Source: Nocardia arthritidis NBRC 100137
GTDB lineage: Bacteria; Actinomycetota; Actinomycetes; Mycobacteriales; Mycobacteriaceae
Length of the DNA stretch: 64,000 nt
NCBI RefSeq assembly: GCF_001612765.1
Contig: NZ_BDBB01000005.1
Location: 186,001 to 250,000 of the forward strand
Direction: 5' to 3'
The stretch's first letter is position 1; the number at the start of each line of letters is the position of its first letter. Of this stretch, positions 34,195 to 42,867 are shown piece after piece. A program made the translations under genes and the position numbers. Under the pieces are notes generated by a model, which saw only the letters and a list, made by a program, of their open reading frames with translations, searched no databases and was not told where the DNA came from.

Positions 34195-34598
34195 CTTACG
34201 CTGACAACGTGAGTCAGGATCACGTGCGGGCATCCGACGCCGATCGGGAGAAGATCGTCGACCGATTGCGTCAGGCGATGAACGAGGGCAGGCTGTCGCT
34301 GCCCGAATTCGACGAACGGCTGCAACAGGTGTATGCCGCCAAGACCTATGGCGAATTGACGCCGTTGCTGTCCGACCTTCCCGCACAACGGGAATCGCAG
34401 CATGCGCGCGCGCCAGGCGTACCCCAGTGGATCACGATCATGTGGACGCCGTGGGTGTTCGTCAACGTGCTGTGCGTGGCGATCTATCTGGCCACCGGCG
34501 CGGGCTACTTCTGGCCGTTCTGGGTGGCGGTGCCGTGGGGACTCGCGCTGCTGATCCCCACCACGATCGGCATGATCACCCGCAAGAAGAGCTGCTGA
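34191..34598 (+). CDS. DUF1707 membrane protein
   Basis: 135 aa from GTG at 34191 (a GTG at 34209 is the alternative start). The DUF1707 helix-turn-like segment is clear: VRASDADREKIVDRLRQAMN then GRLSLPEFDERLQQVYAAKT and GELTPLLSDLP. Two transmembrane helices (about residues 85-105 and 110-130) follow. Function is unknown; the domain is very common in actinobacteria, often with a membrane or shutdown-sensor part. Translationally coupled to the TenA gene by a GTGA overlap. A hairpin follows the stop. Confidence 0.85.
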   Translation: MTYADNVSQDHVRASDADREKIVDRLRQAMNEGRLSLPEFDERLQQVYAAKTYGELTPLLSDLPAQRESQHARAPGVPQWITIMWTPWVFVNVLCVAIYLATGAGYFWPFWVAVPWGLALLIPTTIGMITRKKSC

Positions 34599-34604
34599 AC
34601 GCCG

Positions 34605-34636
34605 GCGCCCCGTAGCCGATCACGACCACGGGGCGC
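34605..34636. terminator. Hairpin between convergent DUF1707 and glyS genes
   Basis: Perfect 9-bp arms GCGCCCCGT and ACGGGGCGC with a 14-nt loop, located 7 bp after the DUF1707 stop and 10 bp before the glyS stop. It probably acts in both directions. Confidence 0.7.
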
Positions 34637-34646
34637 AACGGCGGAC

Positions 34647-36053
34647 TCAGGCGCCGATCAGGTGCTGGGCCAGGTAGCCCTCCACCTTGTCCAGCGCGAT
34701 GCGCTCCTGGGTCATCGTGTCGCGCTCGCGGATGGTCACCGCCTGGTCCTCGAGCGTCTCGAAGTCGACGGTGATGCAGAACGGCGTGCCGATCTCGTCC
34801 TGGCGGCGGTAGCGGCGTCCGATCGCGCCCGCGTCGTCGAACTCGACGTTCCAGTTCTTGCGCAGTTGCGCGGCCAGGTCTTTCGCCTTCGGCGTGAGAT
34901 CGGAGTTGCGCGAGAGCGGCAGCACCGCCGCCTTCACCGGCGCGAGGCGGCGATCCAGGCGCAGCACCGTGCGGGTGTCCACGCCGCCCTTGGCGTTGGG
35001 CGCCTCGTCCTCGGCGTAGGCGTCGACCAGGAACGCCATCAGAGATCGGGTGAGGCCCGCCGCGGGCTCGATGACGTACGGGACGTAGCGCTCGTTGGTC
35101 GTCTGGTCGAAGAAGCTCAGCTCGGTTCCGGAGTGCTCGGAGTGCGTCTTGAGGTCGAAGTCCGTGCGGTTGGCGATGCCCTCCAGCTCACCCCACTCGT
35201 TGCCCTGGAAGCCGAAGCGGTACTCGATGTCGGTGGTGCCCGCCGAGTAGTGCGAGAGCTTGTCCTTCGGGTGCTCGAACAGCCGCAGGTTCTCCGCGGC
35301 GATGCCGAGATCGGTGTACCAGGAGAACCGCGTCTCGACCCAGTATTTGTGCCACGCCACGTCCTCGCCCGGCTTGACGAAGTACTCCATCTCCATCTGC
35401 TCGAACTCGCGGGTGCGGAAGATGAAGTTGCCCGGCGTGATCTCGTTGCGGAAGCTCTTGCCGATCTGCGCGATGCCGAACGGCGGCTTCTTGCGCGCGG
35501 TCGTCATCACGTTGGCGAAGTTCACAAAGATGCCCTGGGCGGTTTCCGGGCGCAGGTAGTGCAGGCCCTCCTCGGACTCGATCGGGCCGAGGTAGGTCTT
35601 GAGCATCATGTTGAAGTCGCGCGGCTCGGTCCAGCGGCCGACGGTGCCGCAGTTCGGGCACGCGATGAGCTCCATCGAGACCGTGTCCGGGTCATCGATC
35701 TTGTTCTTCAGCGCGTACGCCTCCTGCAGGTGGTCCTGCCGGAAGCGGTGGTGGCAGTTCAGGCACTCGACCAGCGGGTCGTTGAACACGCCGACGTGAC
35801 CGGAGGCGACCCACACCTGGCGGGGCAGGATCACCGAGGAGTCGAGACCGACGACGTCCTCGCGGCCGGTGACCATGGCGCGCCACCACTGCTTCTTGAT
35901 GTTCTCCTTGAGCTCCACGCCCAGCGGCCCGTAATCCCACGCCGACTTGGTGCCTCCGTAGATCTCACCGCACGGGTACACCAGACCCCGGCGCTTGGCG
36001 AGGTTGGCAACGGTGTCCACCTTCGACTTGGGTGCCACGCGAGAATTCTCCAT
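34647..36053 (-). CDS. glyS: Glycyl-tRNA synthetase (alpha2 type)
   Basis: 468 aa from the ATG at 36053. An in-frame ATG at 36077 would add 8 residues; M. tuberculosis GlyS (Rv2357c) has 463. Class II synthetase that charges tRNA-Gly. Visible are [20 protein letters not shown], the [14 protein letters not shown] motif 2 region, [14 protein letters not shown], and the C-terminal anticodon-binding domain. An inserted zinc-binding pair (CLNCHHRF and CPNCGTVG) is present. Divergent from smtB as in mycobacteria, sharing a 180-bp promoter region that contains a zinc-regulator-type palindrome. Confidence 0.96.
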   Translation of the reverse strand: MENSRVAPKSKVDTVANLAKRRGLVYPCGEIYGGTKSAWDYGPLGVELKENIKKQWWRAMVTGREDVVGLDSSVILPRQVWVASGHVGVFNDPLVECLNCHHRFRQDHLQEAYALKNKIDDPDTVSMELIACPNCGTVGRWTEPRDFNMMLKTYLGPIESEEGLHYLRPETAQGIFVNFANVMTTARKKPPFGIAQIGKSFRNEITPGNFIFRTREFEQMEMEYFVKPGEDVAWHKYWVETRFSWYTDLGIAAENLRLFEHPKDKLSHYSAGTTDIEYRFGFQGNEWGELEGIANRTDFDLKTHSEHSGTELSFFDQTTNERYVPYVIEPAAGLTRSLMAFLVDAYAEDEAPNAKGGVDTRTVLRLDRRLAPVKAAVLPLSRNSDLTPKAKDLAAQLRKNWNVEFDDAGAIGRRYRRQDEIGTPFCITVDFETLEDQAVTIRERDTMTQERIALDKVEGYLAQHLIGA

Positions 36054-36205
36054 CCACTGCGAGTCGGAATTTTGCATTGCATGAACACGATAGTTTTGTG
36101 TCGATGCTGCGATTGTGCCCAGCCTATCGGCAGGCCCGGCGCCGGTCTCAACCGCACGGTTCGGCGCGCCCGTTTGACATGCGCACCTGTGCATACGCAA
36201 ACTGG

Positions 36206-36220
36206 TAATGCTTTCCATTA
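36206..36220. promoter_or_regulatory. Inverted repeat TAATG-N5-CATTA, candidate SmtB or Zur site
   Basis: Arms TAATG and CATTA around CTTTC, ending 13 bp before the smtB ATG and overlapping the ribosome site region. The A/T-rich arms resemble both ArsR/SmtB and Zur boxes. Its place in front of the smtB-zur operon suggests zinc-responsive autoregulation. Confidence 0.5.
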
Positions 36221-36233
36221 AGGAGTTGGTGAC

Positions 36234-36584
36234 ATGACCGCCGAGACCGCCCCGGCACCGCCGCACAACCCGTATCGGTCGCCCGGCCCGGCGCCGGTAC
36301 CCGCAAGATCCGTGCTGGAGGACGCGGGTGAGTTGTTGCGGGCGCTGGCAGCGCCGGTTCGGATTGCTATCGTGCTCCAGTTGCGCGAGTCACCGCGGTG
36401 TGTGCACGAATTGGTCGACGCGCTCGGTGTCACGCAACCACTGGTCAGTCAGCATCTGCGTATCCTCAAGGCCGCCGGTGTCGTGCACGGTGAGCGTTCG
36501 GGTCGCGAGGTGCTCTACGAACTCGTCGACGACCATCTGGCGCACATCGTCGTCGACGCCGTCGCGCACGCCGAGGAAGGGTGA
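36234..36584 (+). CDS. smtB: Zinc-sensing ArsR/SmtB-family repressor
   Basis: 116 aa. Winged helix with the recognition segment [20 protein letters not shown]. The C-terminal helix carries a complete alpha-5 metal site: D-x-H, then H eleven residues later and E three after that (within [17 protein letters not shown]), the same spacing as the zinc site of SmtB. Binding of zinc should release it from DNA. It is followed 3 bp later by zur, the Rv2358-Rv2359 arrangement, in which SmtB relieves repression of zur when zinc is high. The palindrome just upstream is a likely operator. Confidence 0.93.
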   Translation: MTAETAPAPPHNPYRSPGPAPVPARSVLEDAGELLRALAAPVRIAIVLQLRESPRCVHELVDALGVTQPLVSQHLRILKAAGVVHGERSGREVLYELVDDHLAHIVVDAVAHAEEG

Positions 36585-36587
36585 TTC

Positions 36588-37022
36588 GTGCCAGACAACA
36601 CGACCGTTCCACAGAAACCGGTCGGTATCCGCAGCACCAGGCAGCGCAGCGCCATCGCCGCACTGCTCGGTGACATCGATGAGTTCCGCTCCGCCCAGGA
36701 CCTGCACGACGAGTTGCGCAAGCGCGGCGAGGGCATCGGGCTGACCACGGTCTACCGGACGCTGCAGTCGCTGGCCGACGCGGGCATGGTCGACGTGCTG
36801 CGCACCGACTCCGGCGAGTCGGTCTACCGCCAGTGCTCCACCGGCCATCATCACCACCTGGTGTGCCGGCATTGCGGCCACACCGTGGAGGTGGAGGGCC
36901 CGACGGTGGAGGCATGGGCCGAGGCCATCGCCGGCGAGCACGGCTTCAGCGAGATCAGCCACACCCTCGAGGTGTTCGGCACCTGCACGACATGCGGGGC
37001 GGCGCGCCGTCGCGACGTCTGA
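36588..37022 (+). CDS. zur: Zinc uptake regulator Zur (FurB)
   Basis: 144 aa from GTG at 36588. Fur-family winged helix (TRQRSAIAALLGDIDEFRSA ... GLTTVYRTLQSLADAGMVD) followed by the dimerisation domain with HHHHLVCRHCG and CTTCGAA, the two CxxC pairs of the structural zinc site, and additional His residues for the regulatory site. It represses zinc uptake and zinc-free ribosomal protein genes when zinc is sufficient. Co-transcribed with smtB (3 bp apart), matching Rv2359. Confidence 0.95.
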   Translation: MPDNTTVPQKPVGIRSTRQRSAIAALLGDIDEFRSAQDLHDELRKRGEGIGLTTVYRTLQSLADAGMVDVLRTDSGESVYRQCSTGHHHHLVCRHCGHTVEVEGPTVEAWAEAIAGEHGFSEISHTLEVFGTCTTCGAARRRDV

Positions 37023-37149
37023 TCCACCCGGTTCCCGGCGTGTCCGGTTAACGCGGCTTCCACCAGCGGAGATTCACCGGCGAGATCCTCGAACGCCCGG
37101 GCCGAGCCGAGCCCGGCACGGGGGATCCGCCATCTGCTGGGGAGGCAGC

Positions 37150-38115
37150 GTGTCAACGACCATCGACTCATCCATCCACCCGGTGCGCCGCCGGGCCGTG
37201 ATCGTCGCCGGGGCCGCGCTCGTCGTGGTCTCGGCGATGCTCCTCTCGGCATGCGAGGACAAGGACGGCACGCCGGTGGCCGTCTCCTCGACGCCCACTT
37301 CCGTGGTCGCGGTCCGGCCGGGCGCGGACAGCGGGCAGTCGACCGTCCGCACCGTCGGCAAGACCGGCTGGTACGACGGATTCGACATCACCGTGGACAA
37401 GGCGACCGTCGTGCCGGACGAATACGGTGGCGCGAAGCTGCGCATCGACATCACCTACAAGAACACCACCCTCGACGACCACACCCTGAGCATCACGCCG
37501 TCGCTGCTGGTCGGCAGAGAAGTGGATGGCGGGGCGATCTTCGACAGCCCGGCGGTGCCCGGCAACGGCTCGGCCACGGGCAACGCGACGACGTCCGTCC
37601 CGTCGGCCAAGGACGCCGAGCACCTCATCGACACGATGACCATCGTGTACGGCAAGGCCGCGGACAACCAGACCAAGATCCCGCTCGCCGCGGCGGGCAG
37701 GGTGGACAGCGTCCAGCCGAGGACATTGCCGATCAGCGGCACGCTGGTGCAGGACCAGACGACCATCCGAGTCACCGGCGGCAGAATCAGCCCGAGCTAC
37801 ACCGCGAACGAGAACGGCAAATCCGATCTGGCGCTGCGCATCGCGCTCGTCGGCGGAGCGGGCATCCCCGCGGGCGGCGCGAATATCTACTACGACTACT
37901 TCACCGTCCGAACCCCCGACGGCCAGACCGTGGCCGCCGACATCCGCGGCCCGATCAACGAGTTGCTCAACGCCAACGAGACCATCGACAACCCGAAGAA
38001 CTACGTCGTCTTCGTGGTGCCCTCCCCCGGGGCGGGCCCATACACGGTGACATATAACGCCCAGAGGGAAGAGGGCGCGTCCACCGCGCCCACACTGTCG
38101 TTCACGGTGGGCTGA
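37150..38115 (+). CDS. Probable lipoprotein of unknown function
   Basis: 321 aa from GTG at 37150. The N-terminus has a basic stretch (HPVRRRA), a hydrophobic core and a lipobox ending in the invariant cysteine (MLLSAC, about residue 35), so the mature protein should be lipid-anchored outside the membrane. The rest is beta-rich with DGFDITVDKATV and YGGAKLRIDITYKNTT, reminiscent of DUF4352-like immunoglobulin folds; a second similar half begins near residue 195. No catalytic motif is seen. It follows zur by 127 bp, so separate transcription is likely, though zinc-related co-regulation is possible. Confidence 0.8.
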   Translation: MSTTIDSSIHPVRRRAVIVAGAALVVVSAMLLSACEDKDGTPVAVSSTPTSVVAVRPGADSGQSTVRTVGKTGWYDGFDITVDKATVVPDEYGGAKLRIDITYKNTTLDDHTLSITPSLLVGREVDGGAIFDSPAVPGNGSATGNATTSVPSAKDAEHLIDTMTIVYGKAADNQTKIPLAAAGRVDSVQPRTLPISGTLVQDQTTIRVTGGRISPSYTANENGKSDLALRIALVGGAGIPAGGANIYYDYFTVRTPDGQTVAADIRGPINELLNANETIDNPKNYVVFVVPSPGAGPYTVTYNAQREEGASTAPTLSFTVG

Positions 38116-38575
38116 TCCGGTCGCCCGCCACCTTTTCGGCGGACCTTCCCCTGCCCCTCGAGGAATCCCGAGATGCGGCGGGGCAGCTACACCGGGACCA
38201 AGAGCCACAGCCGGTGCGTTCACTTGCTGAAGGGTTGCCCGTTGCACGGGAGGCGATGGGGACAACCACGTGTCACGTGTGACGCCGCAGTGAAAACACC
38301 TCAGGACCGACCCGCGAGCCGCTACGGTCCGAGTTGGGTCAAGGCGCCCACCCCCTGCGGGTGCCCACCCACCCGGGGGGTGGACACTCTCCACCCCCCG
38401 GGGCCCAAGCGCTTGGACCGTGTCGGCCGAGGACATCTCACATTTCGTACTGTCCTGCCACCGAACCGGGCCACGTCCTCGGGAAACGATACGGTCGCCG
38501 CAACCTCCCGGATAGAGAGTGTTGCGACGACCGCGTGAACCCGAGTCACAGTACGACTCTGCGCCGGTGCTCGGT
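38116..38575. other. 460-bp structured convergent intergenic region
   Basis: No gene is supported here. The region carries an inverted repeat GTCAC-GT-GTGAC (38272-38283), C-runs at 38347-38374 that give a G-quadruplex pattern on the minus strand (runs of three or more G with loops of 1, 1 and 8), a 13-bp perfect hairpin (38372-38402) and a 12-bp palindrome CCAAGCGCTTGG (38405-38416). It lies between the stops of two convergent genes, so transcription termination is the simplest role, but the density of structure is unusual. Confidence 0.6.
38372..38402. terminator. Very GC-rich 13-bp hairpin, probable bidirectional terminator
   Basis: Perfect arms CCCGGGGGGTGGA and TCCACCCCCCGGG with a 5-nt loop CACTC, followed at once by the palindrome CCAAGCGCTTGG. 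Located downstream of both the lipoprotein gene and the convergent membrane protein gene. Confidence 0.6.
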
Positions 38576-39547
38576 TCAGCCGACCGGAACCGCGGTCCGA
38601 GCCGATGCCGGCGTCTCGGCCGGGCGACCGCGCAGCGCGGCGACTCCGAGCAGCGCGAGCGCCAGCGCGCTCCAGACCAGCAGCACCGCCAGCGGTCCGG
38701 TCGCGGCGGCGCCGTCGAAGAACGCGACCGAACGCAGCAACGACGCGGCCGCGCCCGGCGGCAGCAACTGCCCGACGGCGCCCCACGGCTGCGGCAGCAG
38801 CTCCGGCGCGGACGTGGCCGCCGAGAACGGATTGCCGATCAGCAGCATGGTGAGCGCGGCGATACCGATCCCGGCACGTCCGAGCACCGCGGCGAGGCCG
38901 ACGACCGCACCGGCGACCGCGAACGACACCAGCCCCGCGACCGCCGCGAGCATCGAGTACGACCCGGGCACCACCGACATCCAGCCCTGGATGATCGCCA
39001 TCCCGAGCAGTCCACCCGCGACGCCGAAGGTGGCCAGCCCGATCACCTTTCCTCCGATTCCCGGGATCAGCAGAGACAGAAGCACGCCTGCCGCGATGCC
39101 GGACATCACCAGCGGCAGCACCATCGCACCGAACGCGGTGCCACGCGGGTCGTCCGAGTCGGCGGCCACCACGTCCTCGACCCGGGCGGCGGGTGCGCCG
39201 GAGAGCTGCTGCCCGATCTGGGTGAGTTGCTGTGCGACAGCGGGACTGGCGCCGGAGGCGACCAGCACGCGCGGCGGTCCGTCGCCGGTGACGATCGCCC
39301 CGTAGACCTCCCTGTCCTCGATCGCGGCGCGAGCGGCGGCCTCGTCCGCGGGGGTGGTGATCTTGAATGCGCCAGGACTGTGCTCGGCTAGCTTGCCGGT
39401 GACCATCGCGGCCTGCGGACCGGTGACGGCCATCGGCAGGTCACGAGGCGCGATGTTCGCGGCAGGCCAGGCGAAAGCGATCAGCATCAGCGCCTGGAGC
39501 AGAGCGGCGCCGATGCCCAGCGCGAACGCCCGCTGCGTGGTGTTCAT
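38576..39547 (-). CDS. Multi-pass membrane protein of the ABC-2/YhgE-Pip type
   Basis: 323 aa. One N-terminal transmembrane helix (about residues 8-30), an extracellular domain of about 120 residues (with AIEDREVYGAIVTGDGPPRVLVASGASP, typical of YhgE/Pip and DUF3533 proteins), then five to six helices from about residue 143. This is the topology of ABC-2-like permeases without an ATPase. Relatives often lie beside a TetR gene and are linked to drug or lipid export. It is divergent from a TetR gene, 102 bp away, and two copies of a shared motif lie between, so the TetR probably represses it. Confidence 0.75.
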   Translation of the reverse strand: MNTTQRAFALGIGAALLQALMLIAFAWPAANIAPRDLPMAVTGPQAAMVTGKLAEHSPGAFKITTPADEAAARAAIEDREVYGAIVTGDGPPRVLVASGASPAVAQQLTQIGQQLSGAPAARVEDVVAADSDDPRGTAFGAMVLPLVMSGIAAGVLLSLLIPGIGGKVIGLATFGVAGGLLGMAIIQGWMSVVPGSYSMLAAVAGLVSFAVAGAVVGLAAVLGRAGIGIAALTMLLIGNPFSAATSAPELLPQPWGAVGQLLPPGAAASLLRSVAFFDGAAATGPLAVLLVWSALALALLGVAALRGRPAETPASARTAVPVG

Positions 39548-39560
39548 GACCTTCTCCTAA

Positions 39561-39579
39561 AAATCGAATGCTCGTTCTT
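39561..39579 (-). promoter_or_regulatory. Operator copy 1 (AAGAACG-N3-ATTCG type)
   Basis: On the minus strand the site reads AAGAACGAGCATTCGATTT. It lies 14 bp before the start of the membrane protein gene. It matches 15 of 19 bases with a second copy on the plus strand (39620-39638), so each divergent gene has one copy in its own orientation. Confidence 0.6.
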
Positions 39580-39619
39580 TTTAGTTGGGCATACGGTCGC
39601 ATGGGACCGGAAAGTTGTC

Positions 39620-39638
39620 AAGAACGGATATTCGTTTT
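39620..39638 (+). promoter_or_regulatory. Operator copy 2 (AAGAACG-N3-ATTCG type)
   Basis: AAGAACGGATATTCGTTTT, ending 11 bp before the ATG of the TetR gene, with an internal AACG/CGTT dyad. It mirrors copy 1 in front of the divergent membrane protein gene. Probably bound by the adjacent TetR protein. Confidence 0.6.
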
Positions 39639-39649
39639 ATTTTTGGCCT

Positions 39650-40267
39650 ATGCCCCGAGTCAGCGAAGCGCACATGGAACGCCGCAGGCAGCAGATTCTG
39701 GACGCCGCCCGGCTCTGCTTCGCCCGCAGAGGGTTCCACGAGACGTCCATGCAGGACGTGTTCGCGCAGTCGGGGCTCTCGGCCGGTGCGGTCTACCGGT
39801 ACTTCAAAAGCAAGGACGAGCTGATCACGGCACTCGCCACGGAGACGACAGTATCGCTGCGCGTGGCCATGGCCGACGCGATCGGCCGCGACCCGCTGCC
39901 CACGCCCGCCGAGCTGATCACCGTGATCGCCGAGGAGGTCGTGCGGCGCAGCGGCCCCGACGGGCCGGTGCGCCTGGCGCCGCAGGCGTGGGCGCTGGCG
40001 CTGGTGCATCCGGGGGCGGCCGTGATGGTGCGCGAGACGATGATCTCGATGCGCGCGCTCTGGGTGACCTACGCCGAGCGCATGCGCGACAAGGGCTGGC
40101 TACCCGCGGACGCCGACCTCGACGCCGTGGCCAAAGCGATCATCGGGCTGCTGCCGGGATTCATCCTCCAGCACCTCATCCTCGACGACCTCGACCCGCA
40201 GACGCTGGCGCGCGGCGTGCGCACCCTGCTGCCCTACGGCGAAACCACCGGCACGAACGACGGCTGA
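39650..40267 (+). CDS. TetR-family transcriptional regulator
   Basis: 205 aa. The N-terminal TetR HTH is clear (RRQQILDAARLCFARRGFHE ... MQDVFAQSGLSAGAVYRYFKSKDELI). The ligand-binding domain follows, with a hydrophobic core near GLLPGFILQHLILDDLD. The gene is divergent from the ABC-2-like membrane protein gene and two mirrored motifs lie in the shared promoter region, so it likely represses both itself and that gene until an exported compound binds. The inducer is unknown. Confidence 0.88.
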   Translation: MPRVSEAHMERRRQQILDAARLCFARRGFHETSMQDVFAQSGLSAGAVYRYFKSKDELITALATETTVSLRVAMADAIGRDPLPTPAELITVIAEEVVRRSGPDGPVRLAPQAWALALVHPGAAVMVRETMISMRALWVTYAERMRDKGWLPADADLDAVAKAIIGLLPGFILQHLILDDLDPQTLARGVRTLLPYGETTGTNDG

Positions 40268-40382
40268 CGGCCGTCGCGGTCGATCGAAGCGTTCCGCACG
40301 CGCACGGCTTCACCCCGCGGGGTCGTGCCGGATCACCCGCGACCCCCTCCGCACGCGCCGCACGACAGATGTCGCGCCCTCC

Positions 40383-40793
40383 TCAGGGCAGCAGACCCTG
40401 CCTGGCTCGGCTCGCGTTGGACAACACGAGCAGCAGCATGGTGGTGAGCGCCTGGTCGTCCAGGCCGGCGGCGGGGAAGGTGTAGCGCAAGATGACATCG
40501 GCGAGCCCGCCGCGGGCGATGACGGTGAGCGACCCGAATTGCAGCGCGTTGTTGCGCTCCGCGACGCGCTTGTGCAGCTGCGCCTTCAGCGGACGGTCCC
40601 AGGCCAGCACACAGGTGAGACTCAGCACGTCCAAGCCGGGCGCCAGGGTCACCGCGCGCAGCGAGGACAGCGCGCCCTCGTACTCGAATCCCAGCGACCC
40701 TTCGGGGTCGACCCGCACGTCGATGCCGTAGCTCGACAGGCATGCCCCGGCCCGCGCCTGGAGTTCCCGATCCGGCGTCACCGCTGCGTCCAT
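40383..40793 (-). CDS. YbjN-domain protein (Rv2360c-like)
   Basis: 136 aa from the ATG at 40793, 14 bp after the uppS stop; a longer frame exists but overlaps uppS. The sequence shows the YbjN/CesT-like alpha-beta pattern: a GIDVRVDPEGSLGFEYEGA strand pair, then AERNNALQFGSLTVIARGGLADVILRYTFP and a last helix. YbjN proteins are small putative chaperone-like regulators. In M. tuberculosis the same position after uppS is held by Rv2360c, so this is conserved operon context rather than accessory DNA. Confidence 0.75.
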   Translation of the reverse strand: MDAAVTPDRELQARAGACLSSYGIDVRVDPEGSLGFEYEGALSSLRAVTLAPGLDVLSLTCVLAWDRPLKAQLHKRVAERNNALQFGSLTVIARGGLADVILRYTFPAAGLDDQALTTMLLLVLSNASRARQGLLP

Positions 40794-40807
40794 GTCCGAC
40801 CCGCCGT

Positions 40808-41626
40808 TCACTTGGTGCCGCCGAAACGGCGGTCCCGGGAAGCGTACTGGAGGCATGCCTCCCACAGGTTGCGCCGATCGAAGTCGGGAAACAGCGTGTC
40901 CTGGTAGACGAATTCGGCGTAGGCCGACTGCCAGAGGAGGAAGTTGGAGCTGCGGAACTCACCCGACGGGCGCAGGAACAGGTCCACGTCCGGCATGTCG
41001 GGCTCGTCGAGGTATCTCGCCACCGTCGCCTCGGTGACCTTCTCCGGATCGATCTCGCCCGCCGCCACCCGGCGCGCGATCTCCCTTGCCGCGTCGGCGA
41101 TTTCGGCGCGGCCGCCGTAGTTGACGCACATGGTCAGCGTCATCACCGTGTTGTCCTTGGTGAGCTCCTCGGCGATCTCCAGTTCCTTGATCACGCTGCG
41201 CCACAGGCGCGGTCGCCGACCGGCCCAGCGCACCCGCACACCCATCTCGTGCATCTCGTCCCGGCGCCTGCGGATGACGTCGCGGTTGAAGCCCATGAGG
41301 AAGCGCACCTCCTCGGGGCTGCGCCGCCAGTTCTCGGTGGAGAACGCGTAGGCCGACAGCCACTTGACGCCGATCTCGATACAGCCCTCGACGGTGTCCA
41401 TCAGCACCGCCTCGCCGCGCTCGTGCCCGGCGGTGCGCGGCAGCCCGCGCTCCTGGGCCCAGCGCCCGTTGCCGTCCATGACGAGCGCGACGTGGTTGGG
41501 CACCAGTTCCGGCGGCAGTTGCGGCGGCCGAGCTCCCGACGGGTGCGGCGCGGGCGGGCGGACGGCGCCCGCGTGCTCGGGCGCGGTCGCGGTGGCGGAA
41601 TCTCGGCGGCGGATCACGGCCTCCAT
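40808..41626 (-). CDS. uppS: Long-chain Z-isoprenyl (decaprenyl) diphosphate synthase
   Basis: 272 aa. Condenses isopentenyl diphosphate units into the decaprenyl lipid carrier for peptidoglycan and arabinogalactan synthesis. Conserved regions are [16 protein letters not shown] (with catalytic Asp), [22 protein letters not shown], and [20 protein letters not shown], which binds the diphosphate. An N-terminal extension of about 40 residues rich in Pro/Ala precedes the core, as in mycobacterial Rv2361c. In M. tuberculosis it follows recO directly; here a 0.46-kb interval with an opposing HTH gene separates them. Confidence 0.95.
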   Translation of the reverse strand: MEAVIRRRDSATATAPEHAGAVRPPAPHPSGARPPQLPPELVPNHVALVMDGNGRWAQERGLPRTAGHERGEAVLMDTVEGCIEIGVKWLSAYAFSTENWRRSPEEVRFLMGFNRDVIRRRRDEMHEMGVRVRWAGRRPRLWRSVIKELEIAEELTKDNTVMTLTMCVNYGGRAEIADAAREIARRVAAGEIDPEKVTEATVARYLDEPDMPDVDLFLRPSGEFRSSNFLLWQSAYAEFVYQDTLFPDFDRRNLWEACLQYASRDRRFGGTK

Positions 41627-41747
41627 CCTGCCTGATCGCTTCCGCCGCCCCTACCGCCGCGTTGCTTCCTGCCGAATTCCGCGGTTCCACCGGCGCCGGT
41701 GACTTATTCTTTTCCCTATCGTGATACTGGGGAGGGGTTTCTCGAAC

Positions 41748-42128
41748 GTGACCGATTTACCAGGCACCGCGACCGCGGCGGGCTTCCGGGCCACTCGTGA
41801 ACTGCTCGGCCTTCCGGTGCCATGGTGTGCACGGTTCTTCGCGGTCGCGGAACGCACCGTCGAGCGGTGGGAGAAGGGGGCCTTCCAGATTCCCGACATC
41901 GTGGCCCGGGAACTCGCCGCCATCGCGGACGAGACCGACCAGGTGGTCGAAGCCATGGTCGACGCCATCGACGCCGGGGAGATCTCGCCTCGCCTGCACA
42001 CCTACCGCACCAACGACGACTACTGCAAGCACGAGCCGGATACCCGCTACCCGGCCACCTGGCATCGTGCCGTGTGCGCCCGGGTCATGATCGAGCTGCC
42101 CCAGGTAGAGCTTCAATTCGTGGAGTAG
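41748..42128 (+). CDS. Small HTH protein (YdiL/Aca2-like)
   Basis: 126 aa from GTG at 41748, with GGGGAGGGG about 11 nt upstream; an earlier in-frame GTG at 41721 would include this ribosome site. The N-terminal half has the pattern of the YdiL/Aca2-like HTH: FRATRELLGLPVPWCARFFA then VAERTVERWEKGAFQIP. The rest is acidic and ends VMIELPQVELQFVE. It lies on the opposite strand between recO and uppS, overlapping the recO 3' end by 44 bp. Aca-like HTH proteins are autoregulators in phages, but members are also chromosomal; its role here is unknown. Confidence 0.65.
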   Translation: MTDLPGTATAAGFRATRELLGLPVPWCARFFAVAERTVERWEKGAFQIPDIVARELAAIADETDQVVEAMVDAIDAGEISPRLHTYRTNDDYCKHEPDTRYPATWHRAVCARVMIELPQVELQFVE

Positions 42129-42867
42129 ACGGCGCTTTGGACCGCTCGATCAACGGCAGAGTGCGCAGCTGGCGTTCCAGATGCCACTGCAAATGCGCCG
42201 CGACCAGGCCGCTGGCCTGTCGCCGCACCGCCTCGGGCGTCGTCTCGACCTGTTCCCACTCCCCGCGCAACAACGCGACCAGCAGGTCGAGCACCCCCGG
42301 CGCGGGCGTCGCCGCACCCGGGGGACGGCAATGCACACACACCGCGCCTCCGGCCGCGACATGGAAAGCGCGATGCGGACCGGGTGTCGCGCATTTGGCG
42401 CATTCGTCCAGTGCGGGCGCCCAGCCCGCGAAACCCATGGCGCGCAACAAGAACGCGTCCAGGATCAGTTCGTGCGGCCGTTGTTTGGCCGCGATGGCGC
42501 GCAGAGCGCTCGCGGTGAGCGCGTGCAGCCGGGGCGCGGGCGCGCGCTCCTCCCCGGCCAGCCGCTCGGCGGTCTCCAGTACCGCGCACGCGGTGGTGTA
42601 GCGCCCGTAGTCGTCGATGATGTCGGCGGCGAACGCCTCCATCGTGTGCACCTGGGTCACGGTGTCCAACGTGCGCCCGGGGTGCAGCTGCACGTCGATA
42701 TAGGAGAACGGCTCCAACCGGGCACCGAACCTCGACTTGGTCCGCCGCACCCCCTTGGCGACCGCGCGAACCAGTCCATACTGCCGCGTGAGCAGCGTGA
42801 CGATGCGGTCCGCCTCACCAAGCTTGTGCTGGCGCACCACAACCGCCTCGTCCCGATACAAACGCAC
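42085..42867 (-). CDS. recO: DNA repair protein RecO
   Basis: 260 aa from GTG at 42867. Loads RecA with RecR and anneals single strands in recombinational repair. The N-terminal OB fold starts RLYRDEAVVVRQHKLGEADR with VRRTKSRFGARLEPFS, and the C-terminal helical domain carries the zinc cysteines as CAKCATPG and CVHC. Matches Rv2362c. The 3' end (last 14 codons) is overlapped by the convergent HTH gene, so its C-terminus, which ends in ALPGAARS, may differ from relatives. Confidence 0.93.
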   Translation of the reverse strand: MRLYRDEAVVVRQHKLGEADRIVTLLTRQYGLVRAVAKGVRRTKSRFGARLEPFSYIDVQLHPGRTLDTVTQVHTMEAFAADIIDDYGRYTTACAVLETAERLAGEERAPAPRLHALTASALRAIAAKQRPHELILDAFLLRAMGFAGWAPALDECAKCATPGPHRAFHVAAGGAVCVHCRPPGAATPAPGVLDLLVALLRGEWEQVETTPEAVRRQASGLVAAHLQWHLERQLRTLPLIERSKAPSTPRIEALPGAARS

